Below are positions 1 to 10,799 of a stretch of DNA of 64,000 nt, one piece after another. A program made the position numbers and the translations under genes. How positions within the stretch are numbered: position 1 is the stretch's first letter; every line of letters starts with the position of its first letter. This DNA is from Staphylotrichum longicolle (taxonomy: Eukaryota > Ascomycota > Sordariomycetes > Sordariales > Chaetomiaceae). The stretch is from contig JAHCVI010000004.1 in assembly GCA_019096155.1 (NCBI GenBank), positions 1,054,001-1,118,000 on the forward strand, in the 5' to 3' direction. The notes under the pieces are model-generated. The model saw only the letters and a list, made by a program, of their open reading frames with translations, was not told the DNA's origin and did not search any database.

Positions 1-978
1 TACCTTGTGTCTCGTGTTGAAGTCGGGGAAGGTCACGGGTTTGCCCTCGTTCAGGTACCACACCTGGCCTAGGACGCCCGTGTCGACGTTGCACATGAGC
101 ACCTGGCGGAGAATGTCGAGGCAGTGGCTGGTGTGCAGGCGGAGAATCTCGTCGTCGTTGACAAAGGCGTGCGTGCCGAGGTTCTTGTAGTACGGGTAGT
201 TGTAGTAGAGCGCCTTGCGGACGAGGTTCTGGCGGGGACGTTAGCGGGTGTGCTCCTCGCTGGACCGGGGAGGGCTGAGACGCGTTACCAGGCAGTGGAG
301 GTGGTGCATCCCCTCGACGTTCACAAAGTACCCGCCGCCGTACTTGTCGGCGCGCTGGACGTGCCCCGACGTCAGGCCGCTGCGGGGCCCGTCCTCGGCA
401 GCTATGAGGCCGGCTCGGTCTTTGCGCCGGTCAGTATTCCGTCCAGGAGTCCAAGCCAGGGTTTGGTGGGTGCTCACAGTCGACGCCCAGAGCTTCCCAG
501 GCCGCATCGACCTCGGGCGAACCGGCCTTGCGGTAGATCTCCTCCTGCATGAACGAGCCATTGAACTGTGTTACCAAGTACTTGATGTTGACGTCCTTGA
601 GGACAGGGGCTAGGCGGCCTGGTCAGCGAGTCTTCTCGGCAGTCGGACGGAGCACCACGTACAGTACTGCGTCGTGTGCGCCGCGCAGCTCCGGTCGAGG
701 TCGACCGTGTTCAGACCCACGAATCCGCCGATGAGGAGCGAGACGAGGTTGGAGAGGACCAGGAGCACGACCCCGAGCAGGAGATATGTTCGACTACATC
801 TTGACGGGGATGCCGGCGGCTGTGACTGGGCGTGAAGGAAAGGTACCGCGTCCTCCTCGGAGCCGTCCAAACTGTAGTCCGATCGTGCGTGCATGGGCGT
901 GTAGTTGTCCTTGGAAGCTCTCGCCATGTCGAATACAGACCGCGAGTTTGCGTCGAAGAGATGGATAGTAGGGTTCAA
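1..978 (-). CDS. UstYa-family (DUF3328) oxidase, 3' end cut by window edge
   Basis: UstYa-like proteins are membrane-anchored copper-type oxidases that cyclise or oxidise ribosomal peptides such as ustiloxin and asperipin (family knowledge). Reading the minus strand, I join four exons: 978-663, 609-478, 419-289 and 228-1. All introns are 53-60 nt, GT...AG, and the frame is kept. The start at 978 gives a cytoplasmic N-terminus, then one transmembrane segment (about residues 52-76, LLLGVVLLVLSNLVSLLIGG). After it come the family hallmarks: a SPVLKDVNIKY-type strand, a first HxxHC motif (HHLHC at about 305) and a second one (HTSHCLDILRQ at about 110). The 3' end lies beyond base 1. The gene is divergent from the small repeat-protein gene at 2209. 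The family call is firm; the substrate is unknown. Confidence 0.87.
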
Positions 979-2208
979 GTTAGGTCATCAAGGAAAAGCC
1001 GGCGTAGCTGATAGACACGCTAAGAAGCTGAAGGCCGCCGGTCTGGAGGACGCCACCCAGCTCCCCGGCCACTGAAGTTGTACAAGCAAATCGCTGCAAT
1101 GGCCGGAGGAGCAGACCCCTTTAGCGCTTTAGCGCCCCCAACACCCCCTTCTTTACCAGCTCCTCAGCTAGGAATCCCTGGATTCCGAGGGTAGCTCCCG
1201 CACCACCTCGACAACAGCGCTCTTACACAACCCGAGCACACTCTTCTAGCCCAGCATTATCCGGACTCGACCTTCCAAGCTGGAGGTGCTTAAAGTGCTA
1301 GTCAGGGCTAAGCTGTCCCATGGGCCCCGAAGCAACGTTGGACGTGTCATCCGAGAGATTCTACTTTTAGAAATGCTCGTATCCGAGTCGGCATCCGTCA
1401 TTGAACCACCGATTTTGGTGCCCCAACCCCGCCTTTTACGTACCGCCTACGAGCTTGGCCTGGAGCAGCAAAGTCGTCATCACTGTGCGAGGAAGCTGGC
1501 CTGTCGTTCGTCGGGGGGCCCCACTGAGGCTGAGAGGAAGCGGGAAGGTCTGGGTCGATCTCGACGCCTACAGCCCGCCTCCTGTGAGCGTCTCCTACCA
1601 AAGCCTCGGTGTGCCACCTCGGTGCCTTTGACGCATATTCTAGCCCCTGCTGTAGTCTCTGTTAAACTGCGTGTGTGTGTCGTCCCTGTTTCTTCTCACT
1701 CTGCCGCGGAGTTTTCCGGGCGAGGAGGCCCTTGTCCTGGGCTGGGGAAAAGAGCTGTTCCGGAGTCCTTCCTGCTTAGACCGCCAAGGTGGGTGAGCTT
1801 CATGTCTCGACCAGTATGATGACACCCGGATCCACCCAGTTGATCGGTCCAGTCGAGCCGTCGACCCTCTACGGCCAGCCAGCGTCTTCCACCGCCTCTG
1901 AAAGGGTGCATTACCTGCGCCTGACACGTTGATATTGCATCATGACTTGGGCTTGGGCATGCCATGACGCCGCGGCCCACCGCGAACTGCTTGATTCGGG
2001 CAAGCCGGCGAGAGCTCCCAGCCTCGACTGCAGGTCTGCAGACCTTTCGTCCGCCGGATAAAGAAGCTCCCGCATCTCTAGCTTCCACTGCCTTCTCTCT
2101 TCTCTCGTCGTTGTACAAACTCCTCAAGAGAAGTCTCTCCCATTGGTCGTCGCTCCAGACCAAGTCCGCGAAGCTCGTATCAGACCTTCTCCCACCACTA
2201 TACCCAAG
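979..2208. other. Intergenic region between UstYa gene and repeat-protein gene
   Basis: No convincing gene. Immediately upstream of the UstYa start, about 985-1075 (+) reads GHQGKAGVADRHAKKL before a stop, loosely like the RNase H tail of a fungal LINE retroelement. A second open stretch follows at about 1075-1185. Both are short and may be chance. The rest should contain the divergent promoters of the two flanking genes. Long overlapping open frames on both strands here (1286-1819 and 1696-2313) have no recognisable domain. Confidence 0.3.
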
Positions 2209-2472
2209 ATGAAGCTCACGCTCCTCATCGCCGCCGCTCTGGCCGCCCCCTCCGTTGCCGCACCCGTTCTTGCCGAGGACAACAAGGTCACTGCCCGCGA
2301 CTACGCATCTCACGGAAACGACGCCCGCGACACCTATACCACCTATGGCTCGTACACGCCCCCGGCCAACGGCTACAGCACCTATGGCTCGTACCCGCCC
2401 CCGGCCAACGGCTACAGCACGTACGGCTCGTACAAGCGGGCCGTCGACTGGGTTAAGAGCCTGTTCACTTGA
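2209..2472 (+). CDS. Small secreted Tyr-rich repeat protein, candidate RiPP precursor
   Basis: 87 residues, single exon. The ATG at 2209 is chosen because it directly precedes a classical signal peptide (MKLTLLIAAALAAPSVAAPV), although an in-frame upstream GTG extends the frame. After a short spacer (EDNKVTARDYASHGNDARD) come a 13-residue unit in two near-identical copies (TYGSYTPPANGYS, TYGSYPPPANGYS) and a third partial copy TYGSY. A Lys-Arg follows (a Kex2-type dibasic site), then the tail AVDWVKSLFT. Secretion signal, Tyr-rich repeats and a Kex2 site are the design of fungal Kex2-processed peptide precursors such as those of ustiloxin and epichloecyclins (known). A divergent UstYa-type oxidase gene lies 1.2 kb away, which supports that role. 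Unlike the textbook precursors, no Lys-Arg separates the repeats, so a structural cell-surface repeat protein is the alternative. Confidence 0.7.
   Translation: MKLTLLIAAALAAPSVAAPVLAEDNKVTARDYASHGNDARDTYTTYGSYTPPANGYSTYGSYPPPANGYSTYGSYKRAVDWVKSLFT
2341..2433 (+). repeat. In-frame 39-bp tandem repeat in the secreted precursor
   Basis: Units at 2341-2379 and 2380-2418 differ at very few bases, and a partial third unit lies at 2419-2433. Each codes for 13 residues with the consensus TYGSY(T/P)PPANGYS. The very high nucleotide identity suggests recent duplication or homogenisation. Confidence 0.9.
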
Positions 2473-4936
2473 ACGAGCACCCTCGTAGGGGAACGGCCCT
2501 GGGACAGGGAAGTGTCTGTCCTAGTGCCAACCTGTATATAAATGCGGTGAACAAGAAGAGCTAGGGAATGATATTTCGCGCATTCGGAACGGAGTTCGTG
2601 ACAAGGCACGGTTTTCTACGACTATCATTAACGACCACTTGGGCAATGACATGACGGAAAGGGGGTTCATCGCCGATTTGTTTTAGTAATCTATAATGGA
2701 GCATAACCACTTCCCTCTTTCAACAGTACTTGTTTCCAGATGGTCTGTTCCAAGTCAGCGCATCGAGGTTTATTATGAACACAGTTGCCATGATTACTCA
2801 AAGCAACGGTCAGGTCTTTGTTTTGGTTAGAGGAACGTTTGATAACACTAATCTAAAGGGAAAAAAGTAGAGATAAAGAGTAGATAGGTAGGATAGTAGA
2901 AGAGGGATCAAAATGGACTCATACTCACTGCCTCCTCTTGTTTTCACTATACCGTCGGCAGGTAGGCACTATGCTCCTCTACAACGTTGTTCTATTAACG
3001 CTGACAATGGGAAATTCCTTAGGAAGATACATATAGGGAAATAGAGAGAAAACAAGCATCTACGCCCCCTCTCCGGGATTTATAGAACTTTGCTAGCAAG
3101 GTCACAAGGAAGCAACCTATAGCCTGCCGACTATCGACGGCACCCCGCCTCCGTTGTCATAGTCTCTGAGTCCTATTTCTAGGGCTTGGAGATTGTCATA
3201 GAGGGCATCGCTCTTTAAATGTCGTGAGGGTTTTATTTGGTCAGCAATGTAAAAGGTCGTTTCCGAAAATAACTAGATATAGTTTCTCGATTACTAGGGG
3301 TTAGCTGCCTACTTTGTAGGCTATTTAAGGAATACGCTACGCTTAGGAACCTAGGTCTCAGGTATACTCTGCAAACCCAGCTCTATGATTTAAGGGGGGC
3401 AGTTATATAACTAGCCCTGGATTGCTCAGAGCAGCCCAAAACCCAGTTTTGGCCCGTACACTCGTTTTTCTTCCTTTTATATATACAGAATACACTCACT
3501 TAATTCACTTACTTCAATCTTAACAACTTCGCTTCTATCAACGCCCTCCTGGAGTGCCTGCAACTGTGACAGGTTGAAATTTGATGGGTGGCTTTTTTCG
3601 GAAAAGAAAAGATTGTGCGGCAAGGAAAATTGAAGCTACCTTCCTGAGGCAAGTGAAGAAGGAAGGTGGAACGGAAAGCAAGTGTTGAAAATCTGAAGAA
3701 ATGAAGAGCGCCCGGCGCTGGTGGGGTGAGGAAGGAATTTTTTTCGGGGAAAGAAGGGCAGAAGATGAAGGACTGTGGTAGGGAAAAAAAGAAGTAGTGA
3801 GACAAGAGGATTGGGAAAAGATCGGTGACTGGGGGAGAAAATCAGTGGAAAATTACTGACTGGTAAAAGAAAGTCAATCAAGCTCGCGATTGAGAAAATC
3901 GCGTCTTGTATTCGACAAGGAAGAGCGCGTTTTGAGGTCGGCAAGGAGAATCATGGGTCGTAGAAGGGAAGTGGAAAAGAATGAGAATAGCTGAGCGGTG
4001 AAGTTGTGAATGATGGGCAAGGAGGAAATGGAGGCTGATGTGGTGTGACAAAGAAAGAGAAGAGAAGAGTTGGAGGAAAGCTTGTTGGAGAAATGAATTT
4101 ATGTGAAAGAGGAGTGTTGCTCATGTTCCTTAGAGAATACAGCACCGAAGTCAGGAAAATAGCAGTGCCAGTTTTCAACGCGGAACAATAGGAATGAATA
4201 GAAACCCACCCACATTTGAATAGACCGATTAATTTGAATGGAGAACAATAGCAACCTGGAAGCATGAAATTCGGGGAGCACCCGCACATCTGTGAAAATG
4301 AGCGGAGCCCGGACGCCAAGCCGGCACCACGCCGTCATTTGTTGCCTTTTTTGGGGAGAATGGGTGGCCCCACCTCGGCGCGCCGGCTCTCTCCTCATCC
4401 CGTTGAAGCCCGGATGGTGTCGCTTGGGACATGCACACACATGGGAAAACGCAAAGCATTCGAGAAAATTGAAGTATTGGTCAAGAATGCATACATTGAT
4501 AAGACAAGCTGGATCGTTGTTCTATTGGAGGTTTGGGACGCACGATTCATCGATGGTAACTGATTCCTCGTGCTGCCCATGTACGGCTTTGAGCGGGATT
4601 GAGCGCGAACAAAACACCAACCTGGAGTTTTCGTCTTGGAGCCCTCCTCACATGCTACCATATGTAATTCCTGTGTCTTGGCTTGTGAGAAATGGCGGTA
4701 AAAAGTCGTCTTGGACGTTCGACACCCAGCGACCTTCTCTTTAAAGTAAGTTGCGTCAATTCAGGTTGAACGTCCAGTCTACAAGATCTTTAGTTTCCCT
4801 CGTCTGTGGCACCCTCTGCTTCTCTATTCCCGCCGCTGGATGTAGCACCATGACCACGTCCCAAAATCCTCTTGACCTTGGCCAAACCTCGTTCCAACTG
4901 CCATAAATCACCTTATTATTGGGGTTTCTGTCAGGT
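2473..4936. other. AT-rich gene desert
   Basis: About 2.4 kb with no supportable gene. From about 2600 to 3530 the DNA is clearly richer in A/T and TA steps than its surroundings, with many stops in all frames (for example the tatata runs near 3400 and 3478). This is compatible with an old repeat worn down by repeat-induced point mutation. From about 3590 to 4100 the plus strand is purine-rich. Open frames at 4099-4744 on both strands overlap each other and show no family features. Confidence 0.4.
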
Positions 4937-5416
4937 TCACAGAGGGGAAACGTCGCAACGCACCTGCGCCGCGCGCTTGGCAAGTTTCTTGATGTTGCCG
5001 TTGATCATTGTGTGGGTGCAATGGCAAGTCACATTGGTTCCGTGCACTTGCAGCCTCTCGGAGCGCTCGACCTGCTCAGCGAGTAGGTGAAAAATGGAAT
5101 TGATGTGTTGGTTGTCCTGCAGGGTGGCCGCCGCCACCAGAGAGCGTCTTGGGCCATGGACCGAATCTCCCATTTGGCAGCTCGCGGTAAGCTGGGCAGC
5201 AAGAACATCCATCCGAGCTCGGTCGATGAGAAGGTTCTTGATGTACGTGTCCCGCATTTTCCCCATCTCGTCTCTCGTCTTGTCCAGCTCGACCTGCAGA
5301 TCGTGAATGAGAATCTGGCTTGTAGCGTTTCTGGCCCTCAGATCTCTCAGCCGCAGCCGCAGCTCAAGGACCTCGTCGGCAGTCGTCTTCTCCAGTTCCC
5401 TAACAGCAGCCGACAT
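4937..5416 (-). CDS. Hypothetical coiled-coil protein
   Basis: A 159-residue single-exon frame that I do not recognise. Residues 1-75 are strongly heptad-like and charged (ADEVLELRLRLRDLRARN, then ILIHDLQVELDKTRDEMG), which predicts a coiled coil. The C-terminal third is less regular and contains HCTHT and a basic KKLAKRAA stretch. There is no signal peptide or membrane segment. It is divergent from another coiled-coil gene at 6139, with about 720 bp between the starts. It resembles the orphan coiled-coil genes at 6139 and 9905 in style but not in sequence. An unseen 5' exon is possible. Confidence 0.5.
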   Translation of the reverse strand: MSAAVRELEKTTADEVLELRLRLRDLRARNATSQILIHDLQVELDKTRDEMGKMRDTYIKNLLIDRARMDVLAAQLTASCQMGDSVHGPRRSLVAAATLQDNQHINSIFHLLAEQVERSERLQVHGTNVTCHCTHTMINGNIKKLAKRAAQVRCDVSPL

Positions 5417-6138
5417 TGTTAAAATTGGGAAACAATCTAGAGTATCCCGAAACTGGTTAGCGACTTGACCACTTAGTAGAAAACAAACACACGATTTGGG
5501 CTCATGGAGACTTGCAGGAAACGCTGGTTTAGTTGGAGGATTGCGATTGAGAGGGTCGGTTTGCGATTGGCGTTTGTAGTCGGGCAGTCACGGCGGAGAG
5601 AACGAGTCGCTGTCTGGGAACGACTCTGGTGTGTGCCTCTTCCACTGTGCGCTGCCACCGAACTCAGGCATGCAATCCTAAGGTATTCCAACCCTCGATG
5701 GTCCCAGCTGACAAGGAACAAGAGATGCTGGCTGACACAGTGCCCTTTCCTTGAACAATGCCCTGTGCGGCTAGGAGGGACTGTGTAATTGACTGGTCCT
5801 GACACCCAATGCAAGCTTTTCTACCCTCTGGCAGTAGCAGTTGACCTTAGCTGGTACTTACCAATAAGACACATTGCGCAACGTCGCCTCCAACAGCCAT
5901 CAATCGCCCGCATCATTGAGCGCAAAGTTACTCAACAATTCCAAATTTCTGCTGGTGGTTAGGCAGTTGCAATCCAACCAAGTACGAAAACATCACATTT
6001 TTCCCTTCTTCTTCGGTGTAGCTTGCGGTTTTTTCCTGGTCGCTTTCTGCTGCCTTCATCTCCCCTTTCAGATTCCTTTCCTCTCCACTTTGTTCCAGTC
6101 GCAACCCTAACCTCCAATTTCCTGGCAGCAGAACCAAA
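5417..6138. promoter_or_regulatory. Divergent intergenic region
   Basis: Separates the start codons of two divergently transcribed coiled-coil genes (5416 minus, 6139 plus), so it should hold both promoters. I see no clear TATA box. A pyrimidine-rich stretch at about 6000-6090 precedes the plus-strand gene, as is common upstream of fungal start sites. No gene is visible inside. Confidence 0.35.
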
Positions 6139-7119
6139 ATGGAGAACCACGCGCGGGACTTCGATCCTTCCGACGCGGCCCCCACATCGACCGGCAGTTT
6201 CACCACCATGGTGAGTCTATTGCCTTGTACTTGCCACTCGATCTCCCGGCGAGCCCGTTCTTCTGTTCCCCTTGCTCTTGCCGACGACTCTTTGGGCCAG
6301 GACATCGGCTCTCACTTAGCATGTCACATTCGTGCTAACAAGTGGTAGGATCGTCCTGTCCCTCCTATCCAAGGCCATCTCGCAAACCTGGAGATCATTG
6401 CAGCCATCACCAATCTTCAGGAGAGAGTGGACCACCTCGAGAAAGCAACCAAGAGTCTGCAAGAGAAAACCGATCGTCTTGAAGAGGCAGCCAACGCCCT
6501 TCACAAGACAACCGGCACTTTTGAAGAGACAAACAAGAGCCTCCAAGAGACAAACAAGAGCCTCCAAGAGACAAACAATGCCCTTCGGGCTATCAACGTT
6601 GGTTTGCACAATGAAGTTCAAGATCTTGTCCAAAGGGCCCTCACTGCAGAGAAGGAGATTCGGACTTTCGCTACAATGGTCCGATTTGGGAGGACCGCGG
6701 TGGAAGGTTTGGAGAAAGAACTCAAGACTATGCAAGACCAGGTCTGCGTCGCCCGCAACGAGCACAACATTGACCACAACAATCTCCGAGAGGTGACGAA
6801 GCAACAGGAGGAGAACACTCACCAGATCAAGCTGCTGCAGAGGGGAACGCGTTGTCTTGAGAAGATACTTGGTCTCCGGCGCTTCCGCCAGGTGGTCAAT
6901 GGCGACCGTGGCGAGGCCAATTCATCAGTCTTGGACCAGCAACAGAGGAAGATTGGTACGGTAAGTCTGCGTTACTCTTTTTCTCGCGTGCTGTTTCCCT
7001 TCAGAGCTAACACACTCGAACAGATGCTGGCTTGGTTTGAGCGAATGTCACTCAACGAGTTCAAGCCCGAGGACATCCGCTGGTTCTTTGACGACAAGAA
7101 AAAGAAGAGCAGTAGTTGA
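6139..7119 (+). CDS. Hypothetical long coiled-coil protein
   Basis: Three exons, 6139-6210, 6349-6960 and 7024-7119, all phase 0, give 259 residues; the introns are 138 and 63 nt with GT...AG ends. Exon 1 encodes a short disordered leader (MENHARDFDPSDAAPTSTGS). Exon 2 encodes an almost continuous coiled coil of about 130 residues, with regular a/d hydrophobics and a small internal repeat (KSLQETN, twice, at about 6535-6576). The last exon ends in a lysine-rich tail (FFDDKKKKSSS). No family is recognised and no catalytic motif is visible. The same plan, a short disordered first exon followed by a long coiled coil, recurs in the gene at 9905. The gene model is well supported; function is unknown. 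Confidence 0.62.
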
Positions 7120-7941
7120 GCGAATGTGCAAGAAAATGATTCATCTTCCGGTCATGCTTGGGGGCTGTCAAAACATGGGTATTGATCGGACGGCAGAGAA
7201 GAGGGCGACATGAAATTAACCTTGTGATGGAACAAAGATAGGAGAGTTGACTTGTGTCTGTGATCTCACTGAATAAGATCCCGTCTGACAATTTCGCCGT
7301 TGCAATGTTGGTTTTTTTTTTTTTTTTTGTCGCTCTTTTCTCGCTCCCAGTCTTCATCCTGAATGGCGGCGCTCCCAATCTCACGGTTCCATAAAAGCAG
7401 GGAATTGAGGGAACTGGCAAGAAGCCCAGATTGACAGCGCCGCTCAACACCATCATCAGACCCAACGGCGTCACAGAACGGAAACGAGACCAGATAAGCA
7501 GACGCGCTGTTTACTACATCCAGACGAGCGGTTGCCCGATCAGCAGTTCATCGCATCATGAAAGTCGTTGAAGTTTGGGTGCTCCATCACTGGACCCACC
7601 GAACCACACTTGCTGGACTCCGCTGACATCACGACAGGGGTTTACTGTTTGGTGGGCCAGTCATAGTGTGTGCCCGCCGTCGATCCAGGAACACCTGCTC
7701 CGGCAAACCCAGCCGTCTGGGGCGCGCCGGCAGCTTCCCGCACGCTTGGTATCGTGGTTGGTGGACACCATGCGCCTGATAGACCAGTGGCGACGCAGCG
7801 AATACTAGACGTCATGCGAACATGGAGTTTTGCTCAAAAGAGATGGCGCATCCAGCTGCGACAACTCCCCTTCTCTGACCCTCTCCTCATCGCCGCTTCA
7901 GACGCAGCACCGACATCACCAATCCATCAAGCTACTTTACC
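7120..7941. other. Intergenic region upstream of the aquaporin gene
   Basis: No gene supported. A poly-T run of about 17 bases at 7312-7328 lies about 200 bp past the upstream stop codon. The remainder should include the aquaporin promoter. Open frames at 7575-7966 have no recognisable content. Confidence 0.35.
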
Positions 7942-8892
7942 ATGGGACCGTCAGACAGAGACATGAAGCGGCGTCATCTGAGGGGAGGGCGGGAACACCG
8001 TCGGCTGAGTCCCCTCCAGGCTCATCTCGTCGCGGCCGCCGGCGAGTTTGTTGGCACCTTCCTTTTCCTCTACTTCGCCTACGCCGGCAACCTGATGGCC
8101 GTCAGCCGCGCGCCCACCACCGCTCCAATTGGCGGCATGAGCAGCGAGACCGTCATCTACATTTCGTTGGCTTACAGCTTCTCGTTGCTGGTCACTGTCT
8201 GGGCCTTTTACCGCATCAGCGGCGGCTTGTTCAACCCAGCGGTTCGTTTTTGCCCATGATTCTCATCTCGCACGACGTGTTGATCCCAGAATGCAATGCT
8301 GATTTTCCTTACAGATTACTGTGGGGTTGTGCCTCGCCGGCCAGCTCCCTTGGCTACGAGGCGCTCTTTTTATCCCCGTCCAACTTATCGCCTCGCTGTG
8401 CGCGGGCGGTCTCGTCTCCGCCATGTTCCCCGTGGATATCGCCCTGGCCAACTCGGTCTTGGGCGGCGGCACGTCCATATCTCAAGGATTGTTCATGGAG
8501 ATGTTCTTCACGGCTCTGCTGGTCTTTGTGGTGCTGATGCTGGCGGCCGAGAAGTCCCAAGATACCTTCATGGCACCCATAGGCATCGGCTTGGCTCTGT
8601 TTGCAGCCATGATTGCTGGTAAGCCCGTCACGGCTTCAATGCCGCTGATCTCCGCACTTGCTGACCTCCATTGCTACCAGGCACGGCGTATACGGGCGCA
8701 TCACTCAACCCGGCGCGGAGTCTCGGCTGCGCGGTTGCCGCAACATCGTTTCCGGGATATCACTGGATTTACTGGCTCGGCCCCGTCCTGGGCTCGTTGC
8801 TCGCTACAGGAACCTATCTGCTGGCCAAATACTTCAACTACGAGGAGGCGAACTCCGGACAGGACGCGACCGACGAAAGTGAAGCGGTTTAA
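7942..8892 (+). CDS. Aquaporin / MIP-family channel
   Basis: Forms a six-helix pore in a membrane for water or small uncharged solutes such as glycerol. Exons 7942-8241, 8315-8618 and 8681-8892 (introns 73 and 62 nt) give 271 residues. Both signature half-helix motifs are present: the first NPA in GGLFNPA, split from ITVG by intron 1, and the second in GASLNPARSLG near residue 210. Helix 1 carries the family pattern GEFVGTFLFLYFAYAGN. The start at 7942 sits in a good context (accatgg); the ATG at 7966 is the alternative. The position before the second NPA region and the small residues around it resemble water-selective fungal aquaporins more than glycerol facilitators, but the selectivity filter cannot be assigned with certainty. 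Confidence 0.9.
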
Positions 8893-9904
8893 GACTCGGA
8901 TCATCAGCTGAAGATTGCACATACACACAACGACAGCCGTGAGCGAAAAGTGACACAGGGCGCCGATAACACCGGGGTGGATGCGAGATTGTTCACCAGA
9001 GTCCAGGGGGAAGACCTACGAGATCAGCCTGAAATCAGACGGGCAGGCCACCGGTCCGAGGCCATCCTTGAAAGAATGACAATCGCCAGGCACGAAGAAC
9101 GCAGCAACGACTGCTGCCCTTGGCGGGACTGTGGGAAGGACTTGGCTTGGCGGGCGGCTTGCCCAAGAAACGTCATGTAGGAGGAGTTTGAAGTCAACAA
9201 TCGTGAGGTCCTGGCGGTCTCGGCGTTGTCCGTCCTATGATGACTGCAAACTGGGAAGGGCTGGAAACATATCATGAAAAGCTGGGAACATATCATGGAA
9301 AACTGGAAAGGTGTGCAATCATGATCAAGATGGCCCTTGCGGTCGTGCCATGAAGAGCCGGGGTGCCTGTTGGGTTGGTTCTGGGGTGGAAGTTGCGGGC
9401 AACAACCGGACACATCACGGAATAATTGGGTGATCTTGGCGTTCGGATTCTGTACACAGTTTGGGGATCAGTTCCCGTGAGATGTCTCGTGTGCCTTCGT
9501 AGATGGAAGATAGTCTAAATGAAGGCGTTCATGGATCATGTTCATCTTAACAAAGTATTGTGTGTGAAGTTGGGTCACTCTCATGCATGACGCATGGATT
9601 CGCAATTTTGAAACATGCGCCTCGGGCACCATGGACTTGATCAACCGCAAAATCTAGCCAGCGACAATGCGCGCGGTGCATGCGGTTGGGGGTGATAGTG
9701 AACACACCGTGACGTGTGTGTTGTGTTTCTCCATTGTTTAGGCCCGAGGGCCATTTCCCACCAGTCCACACTCTTCTCGTTGTTTTCTTTTTTTAAATGC
9801 CAAACCAAGAAACCTCCATTCTCCTTTCTCAGTCTCACACAACCCCAAATCAAGTGTTCAACAGTCCCAACTCCAGTGAAACCTCAGCTTCAACACCGCC
9901 CACC
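8893..9904. other. Intergenic region
   Basis: No gene supported. It contains the small direct repeat at 9260-9302, listed separately, and the promoter of the gene at 9905. The leader just upstream (9790-9900) is rich in CA and CC. Confidence 0.35.
9260..9302. repeat. Short imperfect tandem repeat
   Basis: Two adjacent copies of a 21-22 bp unit (gctggaaacatatcatgaaa and a near copy with gggaacatatcatgg). No coding role is seen. Confidence 0.7.
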
Positions 9905-10799
9905 ATGTCGGAACACAACACCCCCGTTCCCACCCAGGATTTCGACAACTCCGCTCCTAGTGAGCATTCCTCTCCTGCATCCGAGCAATTCTCCCTCGTG
10001 GTAAGTCACCGGCAAAAACGACGAAGAAGAAAAGGTCCGGAGAATGAGGTGGCTGACAGGCATTTCCCAGGGCAACGAAGACGAGACATGGGCCGTGCCG
10101 GCACCTACTTTGGCGCAGGCTGACAATACCAGTAGCGATGACTGGACACAGCACTGGAACGGGAGCGACAGCGGCAGGGACAATGACTGGCGCGAGGAGT
10201 GGAACCATGACTGGGAGGGGGAGCCGAAGGACGAAAGCAGCGACGAGGAGGTCGAGGAGCTGCGCCACGAAGTCGAGGAGCTGCGCGCCCAACTCGACAC
10301 CGTCAAGCGAGAGAAGGATAAGGACGCGGGCACGGCGCAACAGGCGCTCATGTACTACCAGCGGGAGTGGGACAATCACCAGTCGCAGCTGGAGCAAGCG
10401 CGCGAGGAGTTGGAGGCCGCCGAGCAGTGGCGGGAACTGGCGCAGCAGCTGCAGGAGCGGCTGGGTGGGACGGAGAACGGGCTGAGGATGGCCACGGCCC
10501 AGCTCGCGAGTGCCCGGTGCGGGAATGCCGTGTGGGAAGCGGCCCGGGAGCATTGGGCGGCGGACCTGCAGGCCGCGCGCGGTAATGCACAAGTCTGCTG
10601 GGCGGAGTTGAACGCCACGAGAACCCAGTTGCAAACGGCCAGGATGAATGCGGCTCACGCCCAAGAGATCGCGAACCGTGCCACTGACGAGACAAGGGCG
10701 CTGACTGGAGAGCTTCAAGCAGCGCAGCAGTCCCTGCTGCAGACCCAGAAGGAACTTAAGGAGCGGGAAGAAGAACTGGAGTACATCAGGAGCTGGTGA
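9905..10799 (+). CDS. Hypothetical acidic coiled-coil protein
   Basis: Two exons, 9905-10000 and 10071-10799, phase 0, with a 70-nt intron; 274 residues. The start at 9905 is preferred for its context (caccatg); an in-frame ATG at 9797 would add 36 residues. Residues 1-90 are disordered and Ser/Thr/Asp/Trp-rich (NDWREEWNHDWEGE). From about residue 95 (EEVEELRHEVEELRAQLD) to the C-terminus the protein is a long coiled coil ending in LKEREEELEYIRSW. No known family and no catalytic motif. The short disordered first exon followed by a long helix parallels the gene at 6139. The second exon is markedly GC-rich compared with neighbouring DNA. Confidence 0.6.

Noticed and set aside
1286..2313. Long overlapping open frames on both strands (1286-1819 plus, 1696-2313 minus)
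   Set aside because: No domain, biased composition, and they overlap each other and the precursor gene promoter.
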